Assembly: GCA_026710545.1 (NCBI GenBank)
Contig: JAPOQU010000005.1
Location: forward strand, 1 to 47,955
Direction of reading: 5' to 3'
Source of the DNA: Gammaproteobacteria bacterium
Lineage (GTDB): Bacteria; Pseudomonadota; Gammaproteobacteria; Eutrophobiales; Eutrophobiaceae
Length of the DNA: 47,955 nucleotides
The notes under the pieces are model-generated. The model was not told the origin of the DNA and ran no database searches. It saw only the letters and a program-made list of their open reading frames with translations. Both the position numbers and the translations under genes were made by a program. Shown piece by piece: positions 15,145-24,476 of this stretch. Numbering within the stretch: the first letter of the stretch is position 1; every line of letters begins with the position of its first letter.

Positions 15145-17334
15145 TTATTCATTCATAGCAGAAAAAAGCCCTCCACCACTATGACTGTTACGGCCTAACA
15201 TGAGGGGTCCCTTAACCGCCACGGCAAAGTGCAGACGCATACGGGCAGACAGGCTGCCACCGTTTGGACCGGCGTTGAATTGCAACAACTCAACTTCGGG
15301 TTTAGGCAGCCCTCTTCGTTCACATTCAATGATTATGTCGCGGATGACAGCGGTGTTTGGTTCTTTCCTTCGCCCTGCATGGCGGGTCGGGCAATAGGGT
15401 GTGTGGCTTTGCCATACGCGAGCAGGGCCGGCAAGCGGGTCTCCGGCTGTCAAGCAACACGCAGGTCCAAATGTGAGGACCCCAAGCTTACCGGCCCGCA
15501 CCTGGGTCAACATTGTCGCAACGTTGTTGAAGGAAGCACGGTCATTACGGTTTCCTTTTGTGGTGCGGTCACACGCCCAGGGAGCGGCCACTATCAGTCG
15601 ATCAATCTGCCCATCCTTGTTTGCGTCTTCAGCGGCGAGAAAAACATGTTCGTGTCCACCTGACCTGGCCGGACTTCCTTCACGTTCATGCCCTGAGAAA
15701 AGCCTAGGTACACGCCTCTTATCGTCTTTAGACACTGCCATCAGTGCACGTCTGACGGCGCGTAGCATAGGTTCCGTGTCAGCGGTAGCGATATTGTTAT
15801 CAGATATTATTCGGAAAAGCAGCACATCGCGAGATACATCTTTTTCAGGGGCCATAAGGCCGAGACCGAGATAACGTCCGTTTCCAATAATCACAGGGCC
15901 GCGCACGGCACGGGTAAAACTAATCTCCACATGTCGCATGAAACGTTTTGCAAATCGTTCAGGCACGGCAAATTCTTCCGCTATGGCGCCGTTACGGCCG
16001 AACGGTTCGCGTTGGACACGAGTAGCCTCTACTGGTGTCTTGATCCCTGTGTGACGTAACGCATGCATCACAGCACGGCTTGCCTCTTCCTCACTGGCAA
16101 TGCGCTTAGACTCGGAGCTTTTGCGCCTTGGATGCCTGATTGGCAAGGCAGCGGGGGTAATTGTGCGCCAAGTACGAAATTCATCCTGCCCATCGTTGTT
16201 TATTCCGTAGTGGCGAAGCATTTCCACTTCTTCACTTCTGACCAGATTCCACAGGATTTCTCCGGTTGTCGGGTCAAAATATCCAATGCCTGAAAACGCC
16301 CAGGCTATATCATCGGCACGCAAGGGACAGTTTGGCGGAACTTCCACCAGTACGCGACGAATCGCCTGGTCGGCATGGTTATGACCAATGGAGGGAAGCG
16401 GCACAACCCGTAACCGGGCAGTCTTGTCTGCTTCTGTTGCCCCGCGGCCGATTAGTATGCGTTCAATTTGTCCTATTTTTCCAGATAACGTTTCCTTCAA
16501 CCGCTCAGTGGCCTTATCCCGTAACCACTTTACCAGTTTTTCTGTCTTTGTAGACGGCCATGTGACGAAAGGTTCGTGAAGTGTAGCGGCGCGCATTTCG
16601 TATAGAAAATACTGGGAAGGAGTATCGTACATGACCTTGGCAAAGCGGGGCTTTGGCGGTTGAGAAAAAAGTTGTTGAAGCTTTCTTCCTTGTTTTACAT
16701 AAGTGAAGCGTTCCCTGTTTGCATCGTAGCGATTTCTGAGGCTTGCAAGTGACCCTCCTGCAGGGCAGAGCAGCGCCATGCCTGTGACCCCCTTAGTCGG
16801 GCGATAGATAACTCCACCATGATGGGCAAGCCGTATTTCTACTTCGTCTGTATTTAGAATCTCCGCCCATGCCCACGCCATATCGACACCGCGTCCTAAC
16901 TGGTAGAGGCGTTCAGCAATCTGACAGATGGTTTGAGCACGATCTTCTGCGACTGTACCTTTATCGAGCTTCCAGACAAATAGTAGTGGAGATTGCGCAT
17001 CGAAAACATGCGGCCGGATAGTTTTTGGAACTCGAAGCTTACTGATTTTTCTTGGGTCACCGCCATATTTGTCAAGATCGTTGTTTGGCACAAAGATCGA
17101 AAGAGATTGAATTTTACGAACAGCCGGTGCGACTATAACTGGTGCTTCAAGCTTTTGTAGCCATTTCATCGCTCCCATATCAGTACTCGACAATTCCTCG
17201 CCTACAGCGGCGCACGCTACCAGTGCTTGAAACAACCGCGCTGGCGCTGGAGGCCACTCCCCAATACCACGGTCACTCTCGCCATGATAGCGACCATCAT
17301 GGAAGCGCACCGAAAGTAGTAATGAACGGGTCAT
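15145..17334 (-). CDS. csb2: Csb2 (Cas5-Cas6-type fusion), type I-G Cascade subunit
   Basis: A 729-residue protein starting MTRSLLLSVRFHDGRYHGES and containing EWPPAPARLFQALVAC, the characteristic N-terminus of Csb2 (GSU0054 family). Two glycine-rich RAMP-type loops are visible: RGPVIIGNGRYLGLGLM in the middle of the C-terminal half and LMLGRNSHSGGGLFSAM at the extreme C-terminus. In type I-G the protein is thought to combine Cas5-like assembly with Cas6-like pre-crRNA cleavage. It starts 3 bp after csb1, the tight spacing of one operon. It ends beside a decayed TA pair rather than beside the adaptation genes. Confidence 0.92.
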   Translation of the reverse strand: MTRSLLLSVRFHDGRYHGESDRGIGEWPPAPARLFQALVACAAVGEELSSTDMGAMKWLQKLEAPVIVAPAVRKIQSLSIFVPNNDLDKYGGDPRKISKLRVPKTIRPHVFDAQSPLLFVWKLDKGTVAEDRAQTICQIAERLYQLGRGVDMAWAWAEILNTDEVEIRLAHHGGVIYRPTKGVTGMALLCPAGGSLASLRNRYDANRERFTYVKQGRKLQQLFSQPPKPRFAKVMYDTPSQYFLYEMRAATLHEPFVTWPSTKTEKLVKWLRDKATERLKETLSGKIGQIERILIGRGATEADKTARLRVVPLPSIGHNHADQAIRRVLVEVPPNCPLRADDIAWAFSGIGYFDPTTGEILWNLVRSEEVEMLRHYGINNDGQDEFRTWRTITPAALPIRHPRRKSSESKRIASEEEASRAVMHALRHTGIKTPVEATRVQREPFGRNGAIAEEFAVPERFAKRFMRHVEISFTRAVRGPVIIGNGRYLGLGLMAPEKDVSRDVLLFRIISDNNIATADTEPMLRAVRRALMAVSKDDKRRVPRLFSGHEREGSPARSGGHEHVFLAAEDANKDGQIDRLIVAAPWACDRTTKGNRNDRASFNNVATMLTQVRAGKLGVLTFGPACCLTAGDPLAGPARVWQSHTPYCPTRHAGRRKEPNTAVIRDIIIECERRGLPKPEVELLQFNAGPNGGSLSARMRLHFAVAVKGPLMLGRNSHSGGGLFSAMNE

Positions 17335-17337
17335 GGT

Positions 17338-18495
17338 TCAGGCTGGGCTTTCCTCATCTTCGGACTTCTTCGCGAGTAGCTTCTTGGCCTTGTTCAAGTT
17401 GAACTTATAGATTAACTCCGTAGGCCATTGCTTCCTGAAAGGTTCCGTAGCTTCCTTCGCGTAATCAAGGAGGCTTTTCTGAGCGCTATCAGATGATAAG
17501 TCAATAGGTTCTATCGCACCTCGCCGAGGGATAGCGCCCCAAACATCATCATCGGCATAGCGAAGATGGCATCCTTCCCGAAGGAACAAATCGATTTCTG
17601 CTGTTGCCGCAATCAATGTCAGGGCCAGAAGATACCGTCGCACAGATTTCGTTTCTTCATCGTTGGCGCCGTTGAGCGCGCGTAGAGCAACGAGGTTGAC
17701 AGTAATATTTCTCTCAATCGGCCCGCTTGTGAGTACTCCCCCGAGAACTCTCGCTTCAAGATTAGGAGAGCTGTCAACATATTGTGCAACCTTGGTTTTT
17801 CGGAACGTTGCCGGTGCATCTGCGAACCCTTTTTCGGATAGTTTTGTCTTTTTTGCTTTAGCTTCTTTTTCCAGTGAATCTTTCTGATCGTCATCGAGTG
17901 CTTTCCATACGGAATTGAATTGAGCTGCTGCATGAAGCGGTTCGACATTCCACGCACGAATGGTTGAGCGCACCAAACGAGGATGCTTTTCGCCCGATGC
18001 GCCACGTGAATCCCAGAAACCGAACACAAGGGATGTAGGAGCTAACAGGCACAACGGAGCAGCATCACCACTCTGTCTCAATTCGCGGAAAGCCTTCTCC
18101 ATGCTGGGTACAAGTTCCGGACAGGAATAAACAACAGCATCGGCGCTTCGGTGAGCGAGATCAAGAAGAGAACGTTTCTCAATGTGCTTCTCTCCGTCAT
18201 TTTCTTTAGTGTGTAACTCAATTTCAATCTGAGGAACGAGTTCTGAATAAGGCTCGCTTTTGAAAATCGGTTCCATACGATTTGCCTGAGAACCGACGCT
18301 GTCAATCAGTGCAACTTTCGTTCCATCGGAGAGCGTATCAATGTTGTAACCGATATCAGCATAGGTTGGGGGGAAAATGATGTTATCTTCGCCGACTGCT
18401 AGAAGTTTCTGTTTCAAATGTAGCGCAACTGGACCATCAACATCGTCGGCCCACGTATTGATCGTATCAGGTGTAAATGAGATAGAGTTATTCAC
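17338..18495 (-). CDS. csb1: Csb1 (Cas7 backbone subunit), type I-G
   Basis: A 385-residue RAMP protein that should form the helical backbone along the crRNA. Recognisable Csb1 landmarks are KVALIDSVGSQANRMEP in the N-terminal third, DLAHRSADAVVYS, and FGFWDSRGASGEKHPRLVRS. A GTG start at 18495 is chosen because GGAGG lies 7 bp upstream and the csb3 stop is 2 bp away; the longer reading from an ATG at 18525 would overlap csb3 and has no such site. It sits between csb3 and csb2 with almost no spacers. Confidence 0.93.
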   Translation of the reverse strand: MNNSISFTPDTINTWADDVDGPVALHLKQKLLAVGEDNIIFPPTYADIGYNIDTLSDGTKVALIDSVGSQANRMEPIFKSEPYSELVPQIEIELHTKENDGEKHIEKRSLLDLAHRSADAVVYSCPELVPSMEKAFRELRQSGDAAPLCLLAPTSLVFGFWDSRGASGEKHPRLVRSTIRAWNVEPLHAAAQFNSVWKALDDDQKDSLEKEAKAKKTKLSEKGFADAPATFRKTKVAQYVDSSPNLEARVLGGVLTSGPIERNITVNLVALRALNGANDEETKSVRRYLLALTLIAATAEIDLFLREGCHLRYADDDVWGAIPRRGAIEPIDLSSDSAQKSLLDYAKEATEPFRKQWPTELIYKFNLNKAKKLLAKKSEDEESPA

Positions 18496-18497
18496 TA

Positions 18498-19388
18498 TTA
18501 TTCCTCCAATTCTGCAAAAAAACACTCTTTGTATTGTTTATCATTACCCAGATGTGCACGAAAAAATCGACACTGGTCCCTCAATAGGAATGTATCTGGT
18601 GCGAACAATGCTACGCGGCAAAGAGTGAGCGGTAATAGTTCCAACCAAGCGGCGTACTGTATTTCATATGTTGACAAGAAATTGGGGCGCGTATTTTCAA
18701 GACCAATGGCCGCGAGCAGTTCCACATGCGGCGCAGCACTCACTAAAATTCCTTGTTTGTCGAGTGAGGTGCCAATTCTCAAGGCGTCCCAGCCACCACG
18801 AGCGTCAAAACCAAAACGGCCGCCTACAGCACAAACTACACTAAACGGATCATCAAAATCTGCTTCATCAAACCGCTGAAAGATTTCTTTGAAGCCTTTG
18901 CTGACATTTTTCTTTCGGTCACCGTCCAGCATGTTAGCCAGTAGTTGGGTGCCAACTTGCTGGCCTGCAAATAATTTAAATGTCTGGCGCTCATCCCCTT
19001 TTAACCAATGCGAAATCTGGACAGATTTACTCCCACATTTCAAGCGTGCGGGGAGTGATGCTGCGCTCAGAGCTTTGCCATCGGACTTCTTCAACGCTGT
19101 ATAGGAAGCAGGGAATTCTTCACTTAGCTCAGAACTATTTGGCCATGGCCCTTCAATCCCTGCTGGGTAGACGATCATAATTTCTGCCCCTGCCAAAAAT
19201 TTTAGAACCGTCTCTAAAGGTTTCTGGTTTCCTGTCGCATTAAGCCTGAATCTGACACTTGTTTCATTGCTCAAATCAAACCCTCCCTCGGCGTTTCCAC
19301 ATAACACGTCTGCCGCTTCTAATAAGCCGAGACATGCGAGTACCTGACCGGGATTGTAAAGATCTACAGGAATTAAAGATTCAGCCAT
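18498..19388 (-). CDS. csb3: Csb3 (Cas8u2), type I-G Cascade large-subunit analogue
   Basis: A 296-residue protein beginning MAESLIPVDLYNPGQVLACL. The YNPGQVLACLGLLEAADVL opening and the central RFGFDARGGWDALRIGTS segment are as in Csb3 proteins. It stands in for Cas8 in PAM recognition. Its small size distinguishes this branch of type I-G from the branch with the much larger Csx17. The start at 19388 lies 10 bp after the cas3 stop; an upstream in-frame start at 19586 would run deep into cas3 and is rejected. Confidence 0.85.
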   Translation of the reverse strand: MAESLIPVDLYNPGQVLACLGLLEAADVLCGNAEGGFDLSNETSVRFRLNATGNQKPLETVLKFLAGAEIMIVYPAGIEGPWPNSSELSEEFPASYTALKKSDGKALSAASLPARLKCGSKSVQISHWLKGDERQTFKLFAGQQVGTQLLANMLDGDRKKNVSKGFKEIFQRFDEADFDDPFSVVCAVGGRFGFDARGGWDALRIGTSLDKQGILVSAAPHVELLAAIGLENTRPNFLSTYEIQYAAWLELLPLTLCRVALFAPDTFLLRDQCRFFRAHLGNDKQYKECFFAELEE

Positions 19389-19398
19389 CAGATTCCTA

Positions 19399-22056
19399 TC
19401 AGATATTGATCTCAGTGAGCTTCCCATGCTTGTCGTTATCGCGTGATGCCAGCTGGTCTGCTGCACGTAGCAGAGCTTCCCACCAGGCCAAGCCCCATGG
19501 CCCCCACCGCTTCTGTAATCGAGCGAATCGTAGTGCGACATCACAAGCGCGTTTTCCGGAAACAGAAGGCGGCTCATCACAGCCATTCGTTGAAATTAGC
19601 GGTCTGGCCCAACCGTGATGTGCTGCGATCAGATGTAGTGTAAGTTCCTGGAGGTCAGGCGATAAGGCTTTGAAATTTTCATCTTTCTCAACGTAGGATA
19701 ATGAGCCGAACTCGTGGCGATATCCGTCCAAAAGTTTGGGATTCATTCGTTTTGTTTTAGCATAAACCTTCCCATCTGGAGCATTGGCAGCACGTTGCCA
19801 ACGAGGATGACGTTTGCCCTGATCATGCAGCCGCGCTGCCGCAGCCAGCATGTCGCTGAAATCACCTGACAAACCGAGTTTTTGTGCCAATGTGCGCGCC
19901 TTTTCCTTAGTCCAGGCGTGATGCTCTGCAAGTTCTTGCAGCCGACCCACAGAACGATCATCCTCTGTTTCCGAATCATGACACCATTTTTCAACGAGAA
20001 GCCAGCGCGTGCCGTCGCCCTCTTGTGTCCGTTCCACATCGAATCTCAAGCGTTCCCGCCAATTCTTGTCTTCTGTGTGAGCCTTTTCCCCTGCTGATAG
20101 TGAACGTACTCGGAAACGCACTACGGGATGATCGTTCTGTGATGGCAGCCATTCTTGTCCATCGTCTATCACGCAGGGAGTGGCATCGGCACTATCATCA
20201 AGCATTCCTTCCTGAAGTCCTCCGAGGCGGTTATTCACGATTAGCATACTGCCCATTAGATTTTTTTGGAGATTTTCTTTTATTTTTTTCAGTGCCTCGC
20301 CGGTTTCTATGAGGTCACGCCCGCATACCGCATCACGCAAATCCATGGCAGGAGACAAGATAAAACCAATAACATCTTCCGGTCCGAGTGCCGTCTCCTG
20401 ACTATTGGCATTGTCTGGGGGCGTGCTCTTAACAACTTTTTTTGTACGCTTTTCGAGCCAGTTAACCACCCTGTAGGACTCTGTTTCGAGTTTCTCACTG
20501 GCATGTGGCGGCGCTGCCTCAAAGAAGGCTTCGATTTCTTTTGTTGTCGTGGTTCCCGTTGTGCGAACCGGCAGATGCTCGCGCCATAAGACCGTGGTTT
20601 GTGGTCTTTGATCTTCCTCCCAGCCGCGCAACCAGGGCTGGATATCATCCGGTCGTCCAGTATGTTTATCCAATGAAGTCATTGACCAAGCGTCAACAAG
20701 CGCGCGGGTCAAGGCCGGACGTAATGGGACTGATGTCGTCGCGTTGTTGATGCCTTCTTGCAATTCTGGATCATTTGCTGCTCGCTTTTTAAGGTTCAAT
20801 ATTTCACTTGGGCTTCCATTTACCAGATAATTCAACGGGTAGCGTAAGCGCGTCAAGCGCTGACCCCAATTTTCTCTGATTTTGCCCTTCTTGGAAGGTC
20901 CTGCAATAATTTTAATAGAAGCATTCTTTTCCCCGCGTCGATTCACGCGCCCGAAACGCTGCACCATGCGTTCCCATTCAACCAAATCGCAAATCAGGTG
21001 GTCCGCATCAAGATCGACACCTACTTCACCCGCCGAAGTTGCTACCAGAAAGGTCGGTTGCTTTGGAGGGTTCGCGGAATTGCCAGAGAAACCGTGATCT
21101 TTTAACCAATCAGAAAGTTTTTCTCGCTCTAATACACGTCGACCGCCGACTAAAAGTTCTGTAACGCCAGAGGACGTATTCTTTTTAATTTGGTTATCAA
21201 TATTTTTCTTCACCTGTATTGCATCTTCCCGGCTATTGCAATAAACAAGAACACGCGCTGGTTTTCCCCCGAAAGCCCACGCCCGATTGGATATCTGCTT
21301 CATCAGTTCCTCATGAGCATCAACTTCCTGATACGTAATTCCTTTACTTGCACCAAGTCTCTTTCTGACGGCTTCGTCATTCATGTCCTCCGGCAGAAGT
21401 TTGAAAATATTATTTTGCACGGAGGCATCTACTCGCCCGGTGGCTGATAGCGAAAGCAGCTTGACTGAAGGGACTAACCAACGATCGTTCTGCTCGCATG
21501 GGCCGTAAGTTTCTACCCCATTTGTAATTGTTTGGAGTAGTTTTTCAAAAGGAGGCACCAAGTGTGCCTCATCAAGTACAACGAGTGAGTCCGCGCCGAG
21601 TAACCCGGCATGATAGGGGCGCATTTTACGCGACACCCCGTAACCCGAAAACAGGAGTCGGGAACCGATCATATCAACTGTTCCGACGATGATGGCCAGG
21701 GCTGCCGGGTCGGCCAGCCACTCCCGATTATCCACGTGTTGTCCACGTAATGTACTTACGCACAGTTGGGGATCATTTGATTTCTCTCGTATCTCATCAG
21801 CAACCGTGGTTGCCTGGTCAACAACTGCTCGTCGGTCAACTACATAGATCAAACGGCGAGGTATATCAGCGCCGGTCTTGAATGCCAGGTACCAGATAAA
21901 CATCACGGAGGTTTTGCCAAGTCCGGTCGGCATGTCGAGCGCAGAAGGGAGCTTTCCTTTGGCGAAATAATCTTTGTAAAGACGTTCTTGCCACTTAAAC
22001 GGGGCAAACCCCGTCAGTTCTTGAAATTTTGATACAAAATCGCTATCCACGCTCAC
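19399..22056 (-). CDS. cas3: Cas3 helicase-nuclease, type I-G (helicase then HD order)
   Basis: An 885-residue Cas3. The superfamily 2 helicase comes first: Walker A GLGKTS (45-50), DEAH (162-165), SLSATGR and the motif VI run QRFGRVNRRG. The HD nuclease is C-terminal, with HD at 744-745 in RLHDQGKR, AAHHG near 811-815 and RAADQ near 865. This order, the reverse of E. coli Cas3, is typical of type I-G. It would be recruited to Cascade-bound DNA to unwind and degrade it. It is the first gene of the effector run cas3-csb3-csb1-csb2; the 69 bp upstream of it separate it from a small unknown gene on the same strand. Confidence 0.95.
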   Translation of the reverse strand: MSVDSDFVSKFQELTGFAPFKWQERLYKDYFAKGKLPSALDMPTGLGKTSVMFIWYLAFKTGADIPRRLIYVVDRRAVVDQATTVADEIREKSNDPQLCVSTLRGQHVDNREWLADPAALAIIVGTVDMIGSRLLFSGYGVSRKMRPYHAGLLGADSLVVLDEAHLVPPFEKLLQTITNGVETYGPCEQNDRWLVPSVKLLSLSATGRVDASVQNNIFKLLPEDMNDEAVRKRLGASKGITYQEVDAHEELMKQISNRAWAFGGKPARVLVYCNSREDAIQVKKNIDNQIKKNTSSGVTELLVGGRRVLEREKLSDWLKDHGFSGNSANPPKQPTFLVATSAGEVGVDLDADHLICDLVEWERMVQRFGRVNRRGEKNASIKIIAGPSKKGKIRENWGQRLTRLRYPLNYLVNGSPSEILNLKKRAANDPELQEGINNATTSVPLRPALTRALVDAWSMTSLDKHTGRPDDIQPWLRGWEEDQRPQTTVLWREHLPVRTTGTTTTKEIEAFFEAAPPHASEKLETESYRVVNWLEKRTKKVVKSTPPDNANSQETALGPEDVIGFILSPAMDLRDAVCGRDLIETGEALKKIKENLQKNLMGSMLIVNNRLGGLQEGMLDDSADATPCVIDDGQEWLPSQNDHPVVRFRVRSLSAGEKAHTEDKNWRERLRFDVERTQEGDGTRWLLVEKWCHDSETEDDRSVGRLQELAEHHAWTKEKARTLAQKLGLSGDFSDMLAAAARLHDQGKRHPRWQRAANAPDGKVYAKTKRMNPKLLDGYRHEFGSLSYVEKDENFKALSPDLQELTLHLIAAHHGWARPLISTNGCDEPPSVSGKRACDVALRFARLQKRWGPWGLAWWEALLRAADQLASRDNDKHGKLTEINI

Positions 22057-22125
22057 GAACCTTTCATACTCCCGGCCCTTTTATTACCAGTGAATCCCAG
22101 TCCCGATATTCGGTTAAGTTGTCTT

Positions 22126-22338
22126 TCAAACACCCTTTCGGTCCTGCGACTTATCACGTTTTCTTTCCAAAATCTCCCTCACAACCTGAGCGGTCTCCTG
22201 TGTGCTTTGCCTTAATAGCTTAATTTCGTACGGTGTCAACATCCTTGGAGTGGGTGAGTCACCAAGTATCCGTGCAAGTTTGGTGGCCGAAGGGGTGAGT
22301 GAAACATTCTTGTCACTGGTTTTCGGTGTCTTGTCCAT
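22126..22338 (-). CDS. Small protein of unknown function upstream of cas3
   Basis: A 70-residue open frame from ATG at 22338 (MDKTPKTSDKNVSLTP); a GTG at 22386 would add 16 residues. The C-terminal half MLTPYEIKLLRQSTQETAQ followed by VVREILERKRDK looks like an ordered helical segment, so the frame is plausibly real. It precedes cas3 by 69 bp on the same strand. The segment has the look of a small DNA-binding helix-turn-helix but no motif is clear enough to name. Ribosome site weak. Confidence 0.45.
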   Translation of the reverse strand: MDKTPKTSDKNVSLTPSATKLARILGDSPTPRMLTPYEIKLLRQSTQETAQVVREILERKRDKSQDRKGV

Positions 22339-22553
22339 GGCTTTATCCAGGTTTATATCATCTCCTGCAAAGCTTGAGTTTAACACAACAGAGCCTTATA
22401 TAAGGATGATGAACATACTGGATTCCGCGCCTGCCCCTGTATGGCGTTGAGTAGGGGTCAAGCCCGGAATGGCGGTGGGAAGTATGTTGACTTTGGAAAA
22501 GCCCTGTTTTCCCCCAACGGTTAATCAATGCGTCAGGCAGCTGGACTTGAACT

Positions 22554-23813
22554 TCAAGGGCTTGGCGCGTTTATACTAATATCGCTACTGTTTGTCCGAA
22601 TCGATGGCTTTGCCAGCTCTTTTTTAAGATGTTGCTTCAGTTGAACTGATGGCGCCTGAAGAATGACCAATCCTTCATGTATAACATCTTCATCAAACAA
22701 TCCGCCCTCTTGCGTTTGAATAAGAATAACTTTTTTTGATTGTTTTGTTTTCTTTGCTTTTATTAAACATGAAGCTGCCTCGGCCAGGGTTTCGTGGTTC
22801 TTTTGAACTCTGACCAGCACCGGCGCATCTTCAAAAAGATCGGTGAGAATAGCGTCAATTCCCTGGTTTCTTTGAACGGGATTAAACTTGATGCCGGCCA
22901 GCAGGCTTAATGCTTCGCGGTCAGCGTTAAGGTATGATGCCCGGCCTTTCTTCAGGAGATTTGACTCTGTTTTTACGGGGGCGCTTAATCGCTCTTCCGC
23001 AAGTTCAGCAGCCTCCGGCGATTTGTCTATACCGATATAACGTCGTTCAAGTAATTTGGCGGCCACGCAAGTAGTCCCGCTTCCACAAAAAGGGTCGAGG
23101 ACGATATCATTTTGATCGGAGGCAATTTCAATAATTTTTCCCAGCAACAGCAACGGTTTCTGGGTTGGATAACCCACCCTCTCCTTTGCTTTTGGATTCA
23201 GGTATGGAATTTCCCATACATCACTTAACGGCACCCCGTTCTTTTTGCCGCTATGCTTAAAATCTCCGTTTTCGTCAACATCATAAACCGCTTTATTATG
23301 AGCGTCTCTCGTCCTTCTTTGTAAAATCTGGTCGATATTGGTTGTTTCTGAATATGGGCCGTAAATGGTATTAAATTTAAAACTGTCCGTTTTTGAATAA
23401 AAGTAGATATTCTGGTGGGCGGGCAGTAAACCTTTTTTGGAGTTGGACCACCTGCGATAGCTCCAGATGATCTCTGAGCGGAAATTGTTTTTACCAAACA
23501 CGGCATCCAGGATTGCCCTGACAATATGTTCCCCGCTTTTATTGCAATGGACGAATATCGAACCTGTATTACTCAACGCTCTTTCCATTTCGATGATTCT
23601 CTCATGTAAAAAATTTGCATAAGCTAAATTCGATTCCCATATATCATCAAAACTGAATTCCTTGTTTCTATCTCGCGTTTTTAGCGCGTGTCTTTTTTCG
23701 GTAAAAAATGGCGGGTCCAGGTAAATCAGGTCTATTGACTCTGTATCTATTGACTTCATTACTTCCAGGCAGTCACCCGGAATGATCGTGTTTATCAGTT
23801 CAGTTGTTTTCAT
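22554..23813 (-). CDS. Type II restriction-modification DNA methyltransferase (beta-class)
   Basis: A 419-residue methyltransferase. The catalytic motif DPPF (residues 33-36) comes before the SAM-binding DPFCGSGTT, the beta-class order. YPTQKPLLLLGKI is the motif typical of this class, and a C-terminal extension of about 130 residues follows. DPPF suggests N6-adenine methylation. The start at 23813 (MKTTELINTIIPGD) overlaps the last 14 bp of the restriction endonuclease gene, so the two are coupled. AT-rich codon use differs from the GC-rich housekeeping genes, a sign of transfer. Confidence 0.9.
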   Translation of the reverse strand: MKTTELINTIIPGDCLEVMKSIDTESIDLIYLDPPFFTEKRHALKTRDRNKEFSFDDIWESNLAYANFLHERIIEMERALSNTGSIFVHCNKSGEHIVRAILDAVFGKNNFRSEIIWSYRRWSNSKKGLLPAHQNIYFYSKTDSFKFNTIYGPYSETTNIDQILQRRTRDAHNKAVYDVDENGDFKHSGKKNGVPLSDVWEIPYLNPKAKERVGYPTQKPLLLLGKIIEIASDQNDIVLDPFCGSGTTCVAAKLLERRYIGIDKSPEAAELAEERLSAPVKTESNLLKKGRASYLNADREALSLLAGIKFNPVQRNQGIDAILTDLFEDAPVLVRVQKNHETLAEAASCLIKAKKTKQSKKVILIQTQEGGLFDEDVIHEGLVILQAPSVQLKQHLKKELAKPSIRTNSSDISINAPSP

Positions 23814-24429
23814 GCATATTCTCTTCGGCAATCGTTTCGAGTATGGCTTTCAAATCGATTCCAGTATACCTGTTCACGTAATCCCAAGCATTATCGCTTC
23901 GGTAATATTCCCCCCCAACACCCTGGTATAAAGTCTCAAGTGTTTCCTGGATGCGTCGGGCTTGAGTTCTGTTCGGGTTATAAAACATGACTCTTACAGG
24001 TTTATAACCGGCAGCGGATATCACCTTGATTCGAGTATGCTCTTTGTTGATATGGTCACCGTCAGTTGTTGCATCTCTCCACTTGATTTCTATTGCATCA
24101 CTTTCAACAAGACAGTCGATTTCAAATGTTTTCGGACGTTGTCCAATTGTATTTGGTATTTTAACCGTTCCGGAATCCGGGAATTTATGGTTGAAACAGA
24201 GTTTGGTTGCTTCTTCCAGGAAGGAACCGGCATATTTGTACAAGAAGCGTCCCTTGTTTTGATAGATATCGATCATTTTCCCTTCTAGAGTTGTCACACC
24301 AAGGACTCGATAAATCAGGAAATGGGAACGATCATCATCTTGCATTTCTGCGACCCGCCGGTCGATTTGATTGCCAAGACTTTGTGAATACTGCTTTGCC
24401 AGTTCTCTTAATTCATTTTCAATAGACAT
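23800..24429 (-). CDS. Type II restriction endonuclease, ApaLI-like
   Basis: A 209-residue PD-(D/E)xK nuclease. D105 in FEIDCLV followed by E114 and K116 in AIEIKW gives the catalytic D-(x8)-E-x-K. From memory the runs HFLIYRVLGVT, IDIYQNKGRFLYKYAGSF and RDATTDGDHINKEHTRIKVI match ApaLI-family enzymes. If so the target would be GTGCAC; this is a prediction. The partner methyltransferase overlaps its 3' end by 14 bp. Nuclease first and methyltransferase second is notable because the protective gene is translated downstream. It adds a second defence layer next to the CRISPR locus. Confidence 0.7.
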   Translation of the reverse strand: MSIENELRELAKQYSQSLGNQIDRRVAEMQDDDRSHFLIYRVLGVTTLEGKMIDIYQNKGRFLYKYAGSFLEEATKLCFNHKFPDSGTVKIPNTIGQRPKTFEIDCLVESDAIEIKWRDATTDGDHINKEHTRIKVISAAGYKPVRVMFYNPNRTQARRIQETLETLYQGVGGEYYRSDNAWDYVNRYTGIDLKAILETIAEENMHENN

Positions 24430-24476
24430 CCAATTTCCTGTTCTTTATTTTTCAGTCGTACAGGAACGGGAGTTTC

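Noticed and set aside
19389..19586. A longer N-terminus for Csb3 reaching into cas3
   Set aside because: The start at 19388 gives the family's N-terminus and a 10-bp gap to cas3; the extension is cas3 read in another frame.
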